NCBI RefSeq assembly: GCF_017654505.1
Contig: NC_054553.1
Coordinates: forward strand, 6,427,118-6,491,117
Origin: Polyodon spathula
Lineage: Eukaryota; Chordata; Actinopteri; Acipenseriformes; Polyodontidae
Length of the DNA stretch: 64,000 bases
Direction of reading: 5' to 3'
Shown here: positions 1 to 11,984 of the stretch, piece after piece
Position numbering within the stretch: position 1 is the first letter of the stretch
How the letters are laid out: every line of letters begins with the position of its first letter
Made by a program: the position numbers and the translations under genes
Notes under the pieces: model-generated
What the model was told of the DNA's origin: nothing
Seen by the model: only the letters and a program-made list of their open reading frames with translations
Database searches by the model: none

Positions 1-487
1 TACCATTAATTAAAAAATGAATTCCTTATTAACATTCACATATGTTTATTTCAAGCACTTCAAAAGAAGGTGAAGTGGCACCCACCCCAGTGCCAGCCCT
101 TTAACACATTCATGAAGTTTCAGAGAAGATAGTCAGAGCGTACTGCAGCTAATCCCTGTGAACACATGAACCCTACTGTTTGCACACACATTGAGGGCAA
201 TTGAAGTGAAGGTGTCAGTGGAACAGATTCACACCCCAGGACCCAGGAAAATGTTTTTGCAAGGTAGGCATCCTAAATGTAAACCAATAATCTTTGATGT
301 AAACTAGTGCAGTTAGATCAAGATCTAGCCTGTCGGTGAGCAGAGCAAGTGACATGTCTGTTTTGCAAGTTTCTCATCACATGACTACATACATACAGAC
401 AGTATGAAGACAATTCATCAACAAAACAATCAGCACTTCAATAGAGAAAGCACAGAACTTTTGTAAACAATTCAAGTTTGTGCTATG
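1..487. other. Non-coding single-copy sequence
   Basis: No gene, repeat or RNA is recognisable. The sequence is AT-rich, with stop codons in all frames. Confidence 0.5.
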
Positions 488-489
488 AA

Positions 490-554
<65 letters not shown>
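488..554. repeat. (AAT)n microsatellite
   Basis: An uninterrupted AAT trinucleotide tract of about 22 units, followed by single-copy AT-rich DNA. Confidence 0.97.
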
Positions 555-557
<3 letters not shown>

Positions 558-2908
558 GGAATCTCAGTGATAATATTTTTTATACATTCTCATTTATCTT
601 TTTTTATACATTTCTGCCCCTCCACTTATCTATTTGATCCTCTCCCCAAGTCCCTTTCCCCAAGAACCAACCCCTCTTTCCTACAGTTCAGAAGAAGGAG
701 GAACTTCAAAAGCAGCTCCAGGTAATTAACAGCTGAGGGGAATATAATCTAAATCATCGGCCCTGCTTTGCACCCAGGTCTACTTCCAAAGCCAGCCGGC
801 TAGGGAGTGCCAATTCCCTGTAGCTTCCAAATCTGCTTCCTCTGAACAGCTTTGCCAAGCCTGCAGTTATCACATCTGCATTTCAAACGCAGTCTCTGGC
901 ATTAATTATTAATTAGCCTACAGTCACCCTTGAGGATTTGGGTTCCAGCCGGCACATACTTATTCATTGACCTCTACCTTGGATTTTGCAGGGAAATCTC
1001 CTCTAGAATAAGTAAATGATCCACCACACCCCCCCCCCCCCACCAGACCTGTTCTCTGTCTATGAAAAGAAGGGAGGTGTCAGTATATTGTAATGGGCAA
1101 AGCAATGGAGGCTGCCTCTTAAGCAGTATTGGGCTGTTCATAGTTGGTCTGACTTCCATATACAGACAGGCATGTTATCTCAGGTGTTGAATAGGAAACA
1201 CTTGGATTTCCGACCATCATAAGGCTATGAAAAAAAGATATTCCCAAGTTAAATCAGCCGATGGACCACTTAAAATAGAAAGCTATTTCCGTCTGAATGC
1301 TAAGATGTGGAAGTTGAGCTATTTGTACAGGATACCCCTTGAAGCATGAATGCTGATTTCCAGTGAGGCCCTAGCCCCGTGTTAGGATGAAGAAGTACAA
1401 ATATTCATGAGGTACAGGCAAACACAAGAGCATCTACAGCAGAGGCCCCGGCCTGGTGCCTGGGGTAGGGAAGTGAATATCTTAGAGAATTTAATAGGTC
1501 TGGGTCAAAACTCATGGGCTCCCTATTGGCAAGTGGCTAGGCTTAAATTCTCATCCTGAATACACACAAGAAGGCTTACGATTTCGCTCCATGAAATTCT
1601 TTTGAAAAGTTAAAATTAAAAAACATGTATCATCCTGTCTGGATGCTGCATTTCTACTCAATGGTGTTAAGAATCACACCCCAAGAACAGCGCCACACAG
1701 ATATATCAACTAAAACATGGACCAAACATACTCAGTTACTACAGATTTCAAAATTCATAGTTCTATCTACACACACAGCTCATGGGTTATTCAGCCACCC
1801 TCATACCTGGAGTACATTATGAACTTGTTTTTTTTTTTTTTTCTGGAAACAAAGTTAACAAATTATCTAATCATTTGCATAATATTGTATGTAACAATTA
1901 TAACACAAAGGACACATTAAATAAATACCTTGATGTCAAATAAACACTTTTCCAAAGCTTGTTTCAGGAATATGCTGACAAAAGTCCATTCAAAACTGCA
2001 GTAATAAAGATAGAGGTAAAGTAGCAGCATTATATTAGCCTTTTCAGTTCCAGTATTTTATCGAGATTTGTTTGAGGATTTACTCAATATATGAGACAAT
2101 AAGCTTCCTTTTTTGAAAGTATGGATTTCGACACATAAGAAAAAGCCTGCATGGTTTTTGCTGGCACCTGCACACTATGCAGAGCTATACTGAAGCAGAG
2201 TAATATGTTTATTTTGGTTCCAGGCATAAATTTGGTCATCATATTTTATTAAAGTTTCATTCTAAGCAGTCACATTGCATATCAAATTAAAAAAAAAAAA
2301 ATCTTAAAAGAAGGAAGATGTAAATACATGGAAACTTCTTTTTTTTTCTGCTAGTTTTGTAATACTGTCGTTTTTCTTTTTAAAATCTGAGCCTGTTAAA
2401 CCAGTTCCAGAATTTGCATGGTAGCATTCTCGGATAATGATTCAATTCTGTGACTTTCTGGCTTTTTGCCCAAGCCACCTAGCACCCTAGACAAGGCCCA
2501 CACTGCGACCGAGTTAACGGTACAAACCACCTTGACAAGATGTTAAACCTCACAAAGCGTCACCACACTGTCACGCTGTTTGGGTTCACTCTCACCCTTC
2601 ATCATCTCTCTGGTGATATACTGTAGCTACGGGCAATGGCAGCAAAGCAAGAAGAGGCACAAATGAGAGGATCGCGAATATAGGAAAGCTAAATAAAAAT
2701 AAAGAGGGTGGGGATTTATTACGCTTCACTGGGCCGGATTAAATTGGAAAACAAACATCCTTGCAGCCACCACATGAGTCAGAAAGCCTGTGCACCTTCT
2801 GTCATTGAGTGAGTGATAGGCCATTCCTGAACAGGTTTTATAGGCTTAATTATAAGATGTTGAAAAGGATCGTGGTTTGGAATATCTATCTGTATCATCA
2901 GGTTATGG
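555..2908. other. Non-coding sequence with short homopolymers
   Basis: Contains a C-run at 1029-1041 and a T-run at 1828-1842, and no convincing gene. The part around 840-1020 has balanced composition and a homeodomain-like ATTAATTATTAATTAG block, so it could be a conserved non-coding element. That is a guess from composition only. Confidence 0.4.
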
Positions 2909-2940
<32 letters not shown>

Positions 2941-2941
2941 G
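2909..2941. repeat. (GT)n microsatellite
   Basis: A GT dinucleotide tract with one TT interruption. Confidence 0.95.
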
Positions 2942-5900
2942 CTTCTATCATGCATTTGTAATACACTATTTACAAACAATCCTTTTAACAGCAATGAAAG
3001 GCTCTTGTTAAGAAAAAAATATGCTTTGTATGTGTCAATGGTGGCATTTTTATAAATTTATGGTTCTCCAAATGGCACATTTAAAAATCATTCCATATAC
3101 CACTAGAGTAAAGCTATAAAACAAATGATTACTTAATAAAGTGCACAGTATTTCATTTGAACTTTTTAATGTAATGTAACCACAAACAAAATTGACATAA
3201 ACCAATGACATAAATATTAAAGCACTGTAGTGTTTTTGAGAAGTTGCAAATGTATCCTAATTCGGGTTTCTAAATAGATTGGATGATTAATCAATAAAGT
3301 CACAAACATTTCTCAGATCGTAAAATAGTAAAATTAAATGCACAAAATTCTCTTTCACTAAACAACTAAAATCCATTTCAACAAATGCATTTTGACCCTT
3401 TAAATTTGTGTTTTCAGTATGAGAGATTTACTGATAAGCGATTCATTGATGAATCAATTGTTTACATTTATCAGATTAGTTAAATGCTGTAACTAATCAA
3501 TTACATTAAAAAAAGTTAGATTAAACCCCTAATCTTTTAAAACTATTTTAAGTAACTTATTTTTAAAGATGAGTGTAGTCTCCTGTTTTGCTTGATTGCT
3601 GATCCAAACGAGACGTGTGTATGTTGGTTTTGTGATGTCGGTGTGGCAGAACCTCATTAGACTGTGTTCAGCTGCAGTGCCGCTGTCTGGCACTAAGCGC
3701 ATGAACCTCTAAATCACTGGGGAAAGCACCAGTCACATTTTTATACATATAATCAGGCCCAGAGAAAACAAATAGATATGAACCTCAGGGAGGGAAAGAC
3801 TTCTCATTAAAATAAGTACCAGACTTTAAAATACCAGCATATCAGCCAGATACCATTAATGCTGAACTGAGCAGGAGATCACACCAGGGATCACAGAATG
3901 GAAGGTCTGCATGGGGAAAGGATAATGCCCCTACTTGCTAAACAAATCGTGGTTGATATACTAAATTACACTGTAGATAAAGTAAAACATATTAGGTATA
4001 CATTATTTTACAATAGAATATCTACCCATCTATATCTACCTATATTTATACATTAATATCTATACACACATAAAGACTTGCTGCCAACCGCTAAAGCAAC
4101 CCAATGCACAAGACCTGTTCAATATCAGTTTAGGAATCACCACACCTTCTCGGCAGGGTTGCCCCGCAAAGATGCAAGGCAGGCTATATGAATGGTAGTA
4201 TCCCAGATTAAACAGCGCATAAAAGTCTTGTTGAAATGTCAAATCCAAGTCACCTTCCAGACTCAGACTCCCCCATTGGACCATTCAGTTCTGTCAAAAA
4301 AGTGTGAGTTGGAAAAAAAATCCCAAGATTCAATAACACACTAATCTTATAGACTGTTTAAAATATGCTTTAAGAAAGGGTGAATCACACACTTAATTAA
4401 AATACTATCCGAGTCATGAAGTACCATTAGATAATATTTTGCAGAAACACCAGCATTCCAAGGCTGTCAAAAATGTACATAAGTTCTAATCTGCTTCCTA
4501 GCGATGTCAACTGCTGTCAGTAAGTGTTAAAGGGTTGCAATTAGGTCAGTGCTCAGGTCAATATCCAGGCATTAAGCCTTGGCAATGGGACCACAGAGCA
4601 CTGGTACTGTACACGTTTTTGGAAGGATTGCAGCTACCTTGTGAAACATGCAATCTATTACAAGAAAGGTTATTACTAGACCTTGTTTTGAATGTTAACG
4701 AACTGGGTTGTTTTCTCACAATGTAGAGCGCTAAACTGTTTGGGGATGCTGTACTATGGAATAATGTGGTAGATACCAAAGGAATTTTATTTTGGCCCAA
4801 TATTGAACTGTGGTGCGCTTTAAGCCTAAATTAGGCCACAATGTTAGTCCTATCAAGCACAATCACACTAAATTTTGCCCATCATTATCCATATGTTCTT
4901 TTTTGTATGTGTAATTTCAGAACTCTAAATGGTCAAATATATGCTGCTGCATATCCCTGTACCACCAGAGCACTGGCAGCAATGTGGAGTATTATTGAAT
5001 AATTATTTCAGTTTCAATTGACCTTTGCATACTGAGGAACATCCCTTTCTTTGCTTATATATTCCAGATTTCCGTATGAATACTAATTCCCCTTTATGTA
5101 AATGTCACCAGGATCACAACATTCTTCCAGAGCAGGACAAAAAATAATTTAAAAAAGTCCCATCGTCACTTTTTCCCTGTTACCAGAATTTCATTTCAGC
5201 TTCTGCTTCTTGTGAGAAATGTGTAAAAGTTTCCTTCCGATTGAAATTTGAAAAATGTAAAAATAAAATACATACAAAAATGAAATGTGTCATGTTAGCA
5301 TCAGTGGTATTAAATCGACAGATTAGGTAATGTTGCTTATCATTCAGTTGTGTTGCTAGGATAGGCTGGGCTGTAGATTGACACAGTAGAATGTCACAGT
5401 ATTATGTCACAATGACACATTTTTTAAATTGCTGGATGCTGCAACACAATCACACAGATACTTAGTAACTGTGAAAGAACAAGAATCATTCTATGAGCTG
5501 AAAAAAATGAACAGGAAAAGTACTATGACAAAATAAAAGTACCCACATAGTCCAGGAAATATTTCTCACTGTTTTATATCACTGGAGTGCATCATTCACA
5601 CTCACAAATTGATTCAATGCCTGGTTGTCCATTACACCCTTCAAAATGAAATGCTTCATTATGACTGAAATAAAGGTTTATGAACACTGTTCATATAAAC
5701 GCGAAGTGAAAGTGCCGCACTGTTTGTATATTAACAGTTTGATCAGAGTTTATTGATCACTCTTACAGGCCCTGCTGTGTCGGCTCACGTGTAGTTAGGA
5801 AATGTGTTTCGAGGACACTTTGCTGTCAACTGGTTTGGCTCAATTAGCCATTGATTGATATGCCTTTCCTCTCAGGTAACAAACAAAAACAAAATCCATA

Positions 5901-8307
5901 ATAATATATGAAACCCACTGGCGACAAATCAATTGTATGATTTGGAAGCTCTTTCCTACTTGAAATAGAAATATTATGATTTATGACTGGCTGTTTCAAC
6001 ATTCTAGCACACTGTCCAACCAGATGTGCTGCTTTGGTTTTCATTGCCAATTTTACCATTAATACTGTCCAGCTGTGCACACACTGGAACCTGCAAAATA
6101 TTTTCTACTTAACATGCAGATACCATACTGGCTACTGGCAACTTCATAAGGTTACATATTACATTAGGGCAAGAGCAATAGATGCATTTACTTTTACCCT
6201 AAATTAGTGTCAAGATAAAGTCCAACTAGTGCAAAATGCTGTCATCAAGTGGGCTACACATGTTTCTCTATATATTAAAAAATATTCTCTCCAATAACTC
6301 ACAGGACTGATCACAGAGTCAAGACCTTTGAAAAGGACATACCCTTTAGACACTTCATAGTAAACTAGACCCTGAATGTTCTATCTGATGCAAAAAGCAA
6401 CATAATATAATAGCTTAACTATAGCATAGTAATATGATTGCTTTTTTAATCCATGGGAAGCTGTCAGATTCCACAGCTGACTGCTGTGTGTAGGTAATAT
6501 CACATCATTATTTCAGTCATTGTATCTCTCATTGTATCCAGAGAGTGCAGACTGGTGTGTGCAGCAGGGGCAGGACAGGATGTTCCAGAGCAGAAACGTC
6601 AGCTTGCTTAGTGAATAAATCTCTAAATGGCTCTTAAGGAAGACACACCTCTTTCTTCCCTGGGGCCTTACCTCAATCTAGAGGAACAAAACAAGAACGG
6701 AGTTTGGGGTTAATGAGAGAAGTAATCTCGACCAGGGGACCCCAAACTTTATTACCCCAAGTTCATCTTTTGATCCCTATTTGCCCAATATCACTCTATG
6801 TTAAAATATTAACATGTAAAGCTTAGTGTTCATTCAAAAACAATACAGCGCTTTCTTCTTGTCAAATATACTATTGCATGCTGCATTGTCACAAATAGAA
6901 ATGTTTTGCAAGTGCAAGAAAAAAAATTATTTCTCCCCCAAGAATTGCCACAAAATATATTTTTTTCACTGTTTAAAAGAGCCACTCCAACTTAACAAAG
7001 AATATGTATGCAGCTAACAATAAAGAAAAACACAAGCAGAGCATAGATATATCTTTTAGTTCGAAATGATTTGACCAGGACACCAACACACAAAAGAAAT
7101 GTACATATACAAATATAGTTCATTGAGCAAAATAGGGCATTTCAATATATTTTTAATATCACATGCTATTATTAATTCTGCTCCAACAATCTAGTGCTAC
7201 TGATAACAATGTGAACAGTGATACAATCAATATGTGTTTGTTCTGGGAGCTCCTGTGTGGTACTCTCCAAGTCTGTTTTGAAACCTCTGTATGATTCAGT
7301 CTCTAAATCTCAGGCCTACCAGGCCTGCAGCTGTGGAGATATCTGGGGACTCATTGTGTGCCTGGAAGCTATAGCGTTACAGAGGAAGGCGAGTGAAACT
7401 TCCTCTGACAATTTTTTATAGATTTTTTTTGTTTCCTGTTTTGTTTTTTAACCAGTCTGCTGCCCATCCTCCTCCCCCTCTCCCTGCCCCCCAGCAGGTG
7501 CACAACAAAGCTGCTATATAGGGATTCCATTAAACTTACACTTCCTAGATAGTACCTGAGGCGCAGTGGACAAATTATTTTGTCCTGACAACAGGCCTAA
7601 AGATTGGAGTCCAGGGATCACTTGACAAATTCACTTTAAACCAAACACAATAATAAACAGAAAGCTGATAACAGTTTTAGGAGACCACACATAGGAGGAA
7701 AAGGGAGTATGGCCACATGTGAAGCAGAAGCAGTGCTGACTAAGTGCCAGCCTGAACTGTCTGCAGTCAGGAGGGGGCTGTGGTGTTAGAAACAGCATCC
7801 CTCTGGGCAGGTAATTAGAGACTACAACACATTACAGAACCTGCTTTGATTGGATGTCCAGAAATTGTCCTAGGCATGCAGAAGTTTCCAGCAGATCTTT
7901 GCACCTTGATGCACACTAAAAACATTCTCACCATTCTCAGAGCTACAGCACTGTCACCTTGTATTATAGAGATACAATCACACGTAGGATCAGATGTTAC
8001 ATATTACATTTTTCTTTAAAGTCCGATTGTACCACAAAAGCACATCTCAGGTCATTTAGACAACTGTAATAAAAACACAATTTTATTAACAGACAGTTCT
8101 AAGCATTTACAAATTGTGTGTGGTACATCACGCTCGTTTTTAGGGTGGTTGTTGGTCAAGGCTGAAATTGACTTATTACCTGATTAGGGTATTAAAGGTA
8201 TCTATTAGCTTATTTGCTTTAACTGAGGAGGACAAAATACTAATAAAACGTGATTTAATTTATTTTTTTTCTTTATAATGAAATATATACAGTACTGTAC
8301 CTAACAA

Positions 8308-8313
<6 letters not shown>
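2942..8313. other. Long non-coding stretch, mostly single-copy
   Basis: No exon is recognised. Around 3275-3530 there are several ATTAATC/GATTAAT-type short inverted words, which are common in decayed DNA transposons, but no boundaries can be set. An hAT-like end lies at 6733. At 7761-7780 a CAGGAGGGGGCTG block partly matches the CTCF core. The open frames of 60-80 codons show no domain signature. Confidence 0.4.
6733..6775 (+). mobile_element. Possible hAT-type terminal fragment
   Basis: The sequence starts CAGGGGACCCCAAACTTT, which resembles the CAGNGG...CAAACTTT ends of Charlie-like hAT elements in vertebrates. No matching opposite terminus or 8-bp target duplication was found, so this is either a fragment or chance. 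Confidence 0.25.

Positions 8314-8387
<74 letters not shown>
8314..8387. repeat. (AT)n microsatellite
   Basis: A nearly pure AT dinucleotide tract of about 37 units. It gives an artefactual Tyr-Ile repeat when translated. Confidence 0.97.
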
Positions 8388-8390
<3 letters not shown>

Positions 8391-9684
8391 TGCCAGCACA
8401 CAGGACCTTAACACTGAAACATGGCTGCACTGTGAAATGCTATAAACTAAGCATGTCTGTATAAATAAATCCTCACCTCCAATCTCACTACTACACATGA
8501 CTTCAGCAAAACATCCACATCCTTCAAATGAGTGATCTGTACAGAGAACTGATGCCTGGACCCGTCTTCGTTTTATGTTTTTGAGACTTACTACAATTCA
8601 TCAAAACAAATGAATATCCCTTAAAAAAAAGATGTCTGATTTTAAAACACTTATCCTAGCTAAGTGATAATGATGTCTGGTTTCCATCACTGCTATGAGT
8701 GTGAATTTCATTATGATAGCATGGTTGGGATTATAGGCCAATTGAGTATATCAGGGTTCAGAGTAGCAAGTCTACTGTGCAGTTAACTCCCCCCTTCTAG
8801 AGAACTCAAGCTCTGTCATTTCTTTTCAATCTGATGATCTCTCTCCATTAGAAACTGCATCTCTCATTCCTCTGGCCTTTGGTTCTCAAACTAGGGATTA
8901 CGGTGTACAGTGGATAGCTCTTAAAAAAACATTCTTCATACGCTTTGCTTGAAACACATGAAGTACCATTCCAGAGGATCTAATGAGATATTTAATGCAA
9001 TATTAATTTTTAATGAGATACGACATGTATTCAGGGTTTGCCTTTAATTGAATTTGTTTGGATGTTAACAAGAGACAGGTTGAAGATTTTCCCGAGGCTA
9101 ACATTTGTAAGTGGTGTCTAAGGCTATCTTATCTCTTCCTTGCTGACTATTGGGAAAACCTGAAGATTTTTGGTTCTGTATAAAACTCCTGTTTGATCAT
9201 TAGAGTTGCATACATTCAAGCAAAAGACACGACAGAAAACAGAGTCCTGCTTTCCACTGTGCTGTAATAAGAAGTGACTTGATATGCCCTGTAAGGGATT
9301 AAATCCCTAGCCAAAGGATTATAGTGGACTTAGTCTATACTATTCTGCTGATACATGTCATGAACTTTATTTTTTTCATCACGCTAATACAGCAGCTCTA
9401 AATAATGTACACCTGTTTCATATTTTCCCTTTACTCTTAAATGAAGTTAATGTTGCATGACCCTTAAAGTGAGATATATAAAGAGTCTGTTATTCTCTAT
9501 TGTTTCATTATATTTTTGTGATGTTTGCAATGATCTGGAGTGGTTGTTATAGCTATTACTCCCACTTTGTGTTATTGTTATTTATTCTTTTATTTTAAAT
9601 TGGTGTAGCTGCTATTGATAACGGTTTGAATAGGTACGTATATAATATTCCAAAACAAGTAATGTTTTTGTTTTTATCCTTGCT
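8388..9684. other. Non-coding single-copy sequence
   Basis: No gene is seen. A GGTTCTCAAACTAGGGATTA block near 8881 resembles an hAT end, but it is too short to call. Confidence 0.4.
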
Positions 9685-9708
9685 TGTGTGTGTGTGTGTG
9701 TGTGTGTG
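9685..9708. repeat. (GT)n microsatellite
   Basis: A GT tract of about 12 units. The 128- and 92-codon open frames that begin in it start with Cys-Val repeat and have no recognisable domain, so I do not treat them as genes. Confidence 0.95.
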
Positions 9709-10180
9709 GTGAGAGTAGGGAACCACTGCTTCCCACTCAAGACAGTAACAGGTGTACCACCACAATTAAAACTCTCACGATTCAAACTTCATCCAGATTC
9801 CTCTGTATCGCCTCCAGAGCACTTCTGCCTACCTGTAAAGCAGGAAGCCAAACAAGCAGAGCAGCTCCCCAGTGCATCTCACTGCCGAAAGCAATGGGCC
9901 AAGGTGGTCCAAAAAACAAAATGCTGCTTGACGTCGATCCAAGACAATTACCCCTCTTCTGTTTAAACTTTCTCCCTGGAACAGCTCGTAAAAAAAAATC
10001 ATATTTTCTCCATCTGGATATAATGATAAACATAAACAAATATGGGAAATATAACAATAATAAAGCATAATTAGTTTACAGAAGGATCTCTGGTAAGGTT
10101 GTTTTTAAGTGTTATGAGCCTGTTACTTCTTTCTTTTGGAGTGGACCAGAGTATAATTTTAAACTATAAGTTAGAGCGTG

Positions 10181-10185
<5 letters not shown>
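9709..10185. other. Non-coding stretch with chance open frames
   Basis: Open frames overlap here on both strands (about 9782-10070), but none shows a domain, splice context or conservation signature that I recognise. Confidence 0.35.

Positions 10186-10212
<27 letters not shown>
10186..10212. repeat. Poly-A run
   Basis: A run of 27 consecutive A. No retrotransposon body is recognisable upstream of it. Confidence 0.95.
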
Positions 10213-10216
<4 letters not shown>

Positions 10217-10593
10217 TAATAAAGGTCTTCTAAAAACCAAATAATAAATAATAATATTTAAAAAAAGAACAGCCTTTCAAAGTTTTGTTAATGAGGATGA
10301 CTATTTCACCAGCAAGTAGGTGATAAAAACTAAACTACCCTTCCTCTTCATATGGGCTCCCAGTGATCTAAAATGCCAGCTAATTTACAGAGGTATCAAC
10401 CCACCATGTGATTAAAATGTAACTAAGTGAAAATAAAACAACAGGACAGGTTGACATGAAACATCAAACAGGGGGCAATTCATCCGGGATAAAGCTGCAG
10501 TAATCAAAAGGATTTCTTTTGAAATACTCCCAGGGTGCTCTTGGAAGAGAAATGTTTCTTCCCAGGCGGGTTATTGGGGTGAAATCAATTAAA
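10213..10593. other. Non-coding AT-rich sequence
   Basis: Nothing is recognisable. Confidence 0.4.
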
Positions 10594-10694
10594 TAAACAA
10601 ACAAACAAACAAACAAACAAACAAATATGGAAGGAAGGAAGGAAGGAAGGAAGGAAGGAAGGAAGGAAGGAAGGAAGGAAGGAAGGAAGGAAGG
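10594..10694. repeat. Compound (AAAC)n-(GGAA)n microsatellite
   Basis: About eight AAAC units (10594-10625) are followed, after TATG, by about 16 GGAA units (10629-10694). Long GGAA tracts are known binding platforms for some ETS factors; any function here is unknown. Confidence 0.96.
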
Positions 10695-11919
10695 GCAGAT
10701 GCAGGCCAACTAAATGTATTGCTCACACTTTAAATTAAGTGTATCACTATTCAGGTTTGTATGAGTTCAACTCACATGCAGATATTCACAATTGCCACGT
10801 CTCTGGATCAAAACAGATGTGATTTGATTGTACCCCTTAATGATACACAAAATACTGAGTATATTCTGTCTCTCTCATTTAGTTTTTTTCCAATCCGCCA
10901 TTTAACAATTTCAATGAACTTGTTTATGAAATGTGGCAGTCTGGTTCTGAATGTGTATCATGGTTTTAAATATAAATTCATACAGGAAATCATGTGCTAG
11001 TTTGTGCATATTACATTTTAATTAGCAATATTTTTAAAGTTTGTTTGGTACACGTTAGCCAATTTCTATGCTAGAGCTTCATTCAAATAGCATATAGATA
11101 TTTCTAGGTTAAAACAAGGACAGTGATAATTGGCTGACTTTCATTACATCCTTGTATGTTACCACTTAAATTAGTGTTCAAATGTAATTAAGAAGTCCTA
11201 CACTGTAGGAATTTTTGGTACAGGGACATAGATTTCAGTAAAACGCATCACACATTAAGATCCTATCTTCAACATACCGTTCACGATTTGTAAATGAAAA
11301 TCCCAAATCCATTAAAATGCATACAGTGAGTGAGGAGGAAAGAGCAAGCGAACAATCACAGCCCTCTGACTTCGTTAGCATGCTCATTTGTATATTTGGC
11401 TAATCAGTGGCTCGCGCCGGTAGACTATTCTGTTCCTGGTTTAGTTTGGCTTTTAATTTGCTCCAATGTCAGGTGCAGGAGAGAATCAGCTGCTTGTGCA
11501 TAAAAGATCTTCAATGTAATTGAACAATTAGAGTGTGCCGTGCCTGGGGGCAAGGGGAGGTAAAGGTTAATCAAAGGAAACGGCCCTGAAATGGAAGTCA
11601 CTGCTTCTAGGGAATTTTTCATCTGTATCGTTAACTTGCAAATGATCTTTTCACTTGGTTGTGTTCCCTGAAATGTTTGTTTGTGCTTTCATAATGTTAA
11701 CTATAGAGTCACAGGGTTTTGAAGTATTTGTTCTGTACATTGACTTTCCTTTCCTTTACGCTTTAGAAACAAATGATAACCTCAACACTTTGGACCTTAT
11801 TATATATCAACCATAACTTGAATCACTCAACCATTATATTTAGTAATGACACCAATCATCCCACAAAAAACTAACAAACAAAAAAACATTAAGGCAACAT
11901 TTGTCCCTTTTTTCTGGAA

Positions 11920-11920
<1 letters not shown>
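10695..11920. other. Non-coding stretch with a candidate conserved patch
   Basis: No exon is seen. The part at 11340-11640 is of high complexity with balanced GC content, contains octamer-like ATTTGTAT and TAAT-type motifs, and lacks simple repeats. It resembles a vertebrate conserved non-coding element, judged by eye only. Confidence 0.3.
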
Positions 11921-11960
<40 letters not shown>

Positions 11961-11984
11961 TATATATATATATATATATATATT
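11921..11984. repeat. (AT)n microsatellite
   Basis: A TA dinucleotide tract with a single GA interruption near 11959. Confidence 0.96.

Noticed and set aside
9684..10070. 128-codon plus-strand frame with overlapping minus frames
   Set aside because: It starts in a GT tract, has no domain, and frames on both strands are equally open.
10186..10212. Poly-A tail of a retrogene
   Set aside because: No coding or LINE/SINE body is recognisable immediately upstream; it is probably a plain A-run.
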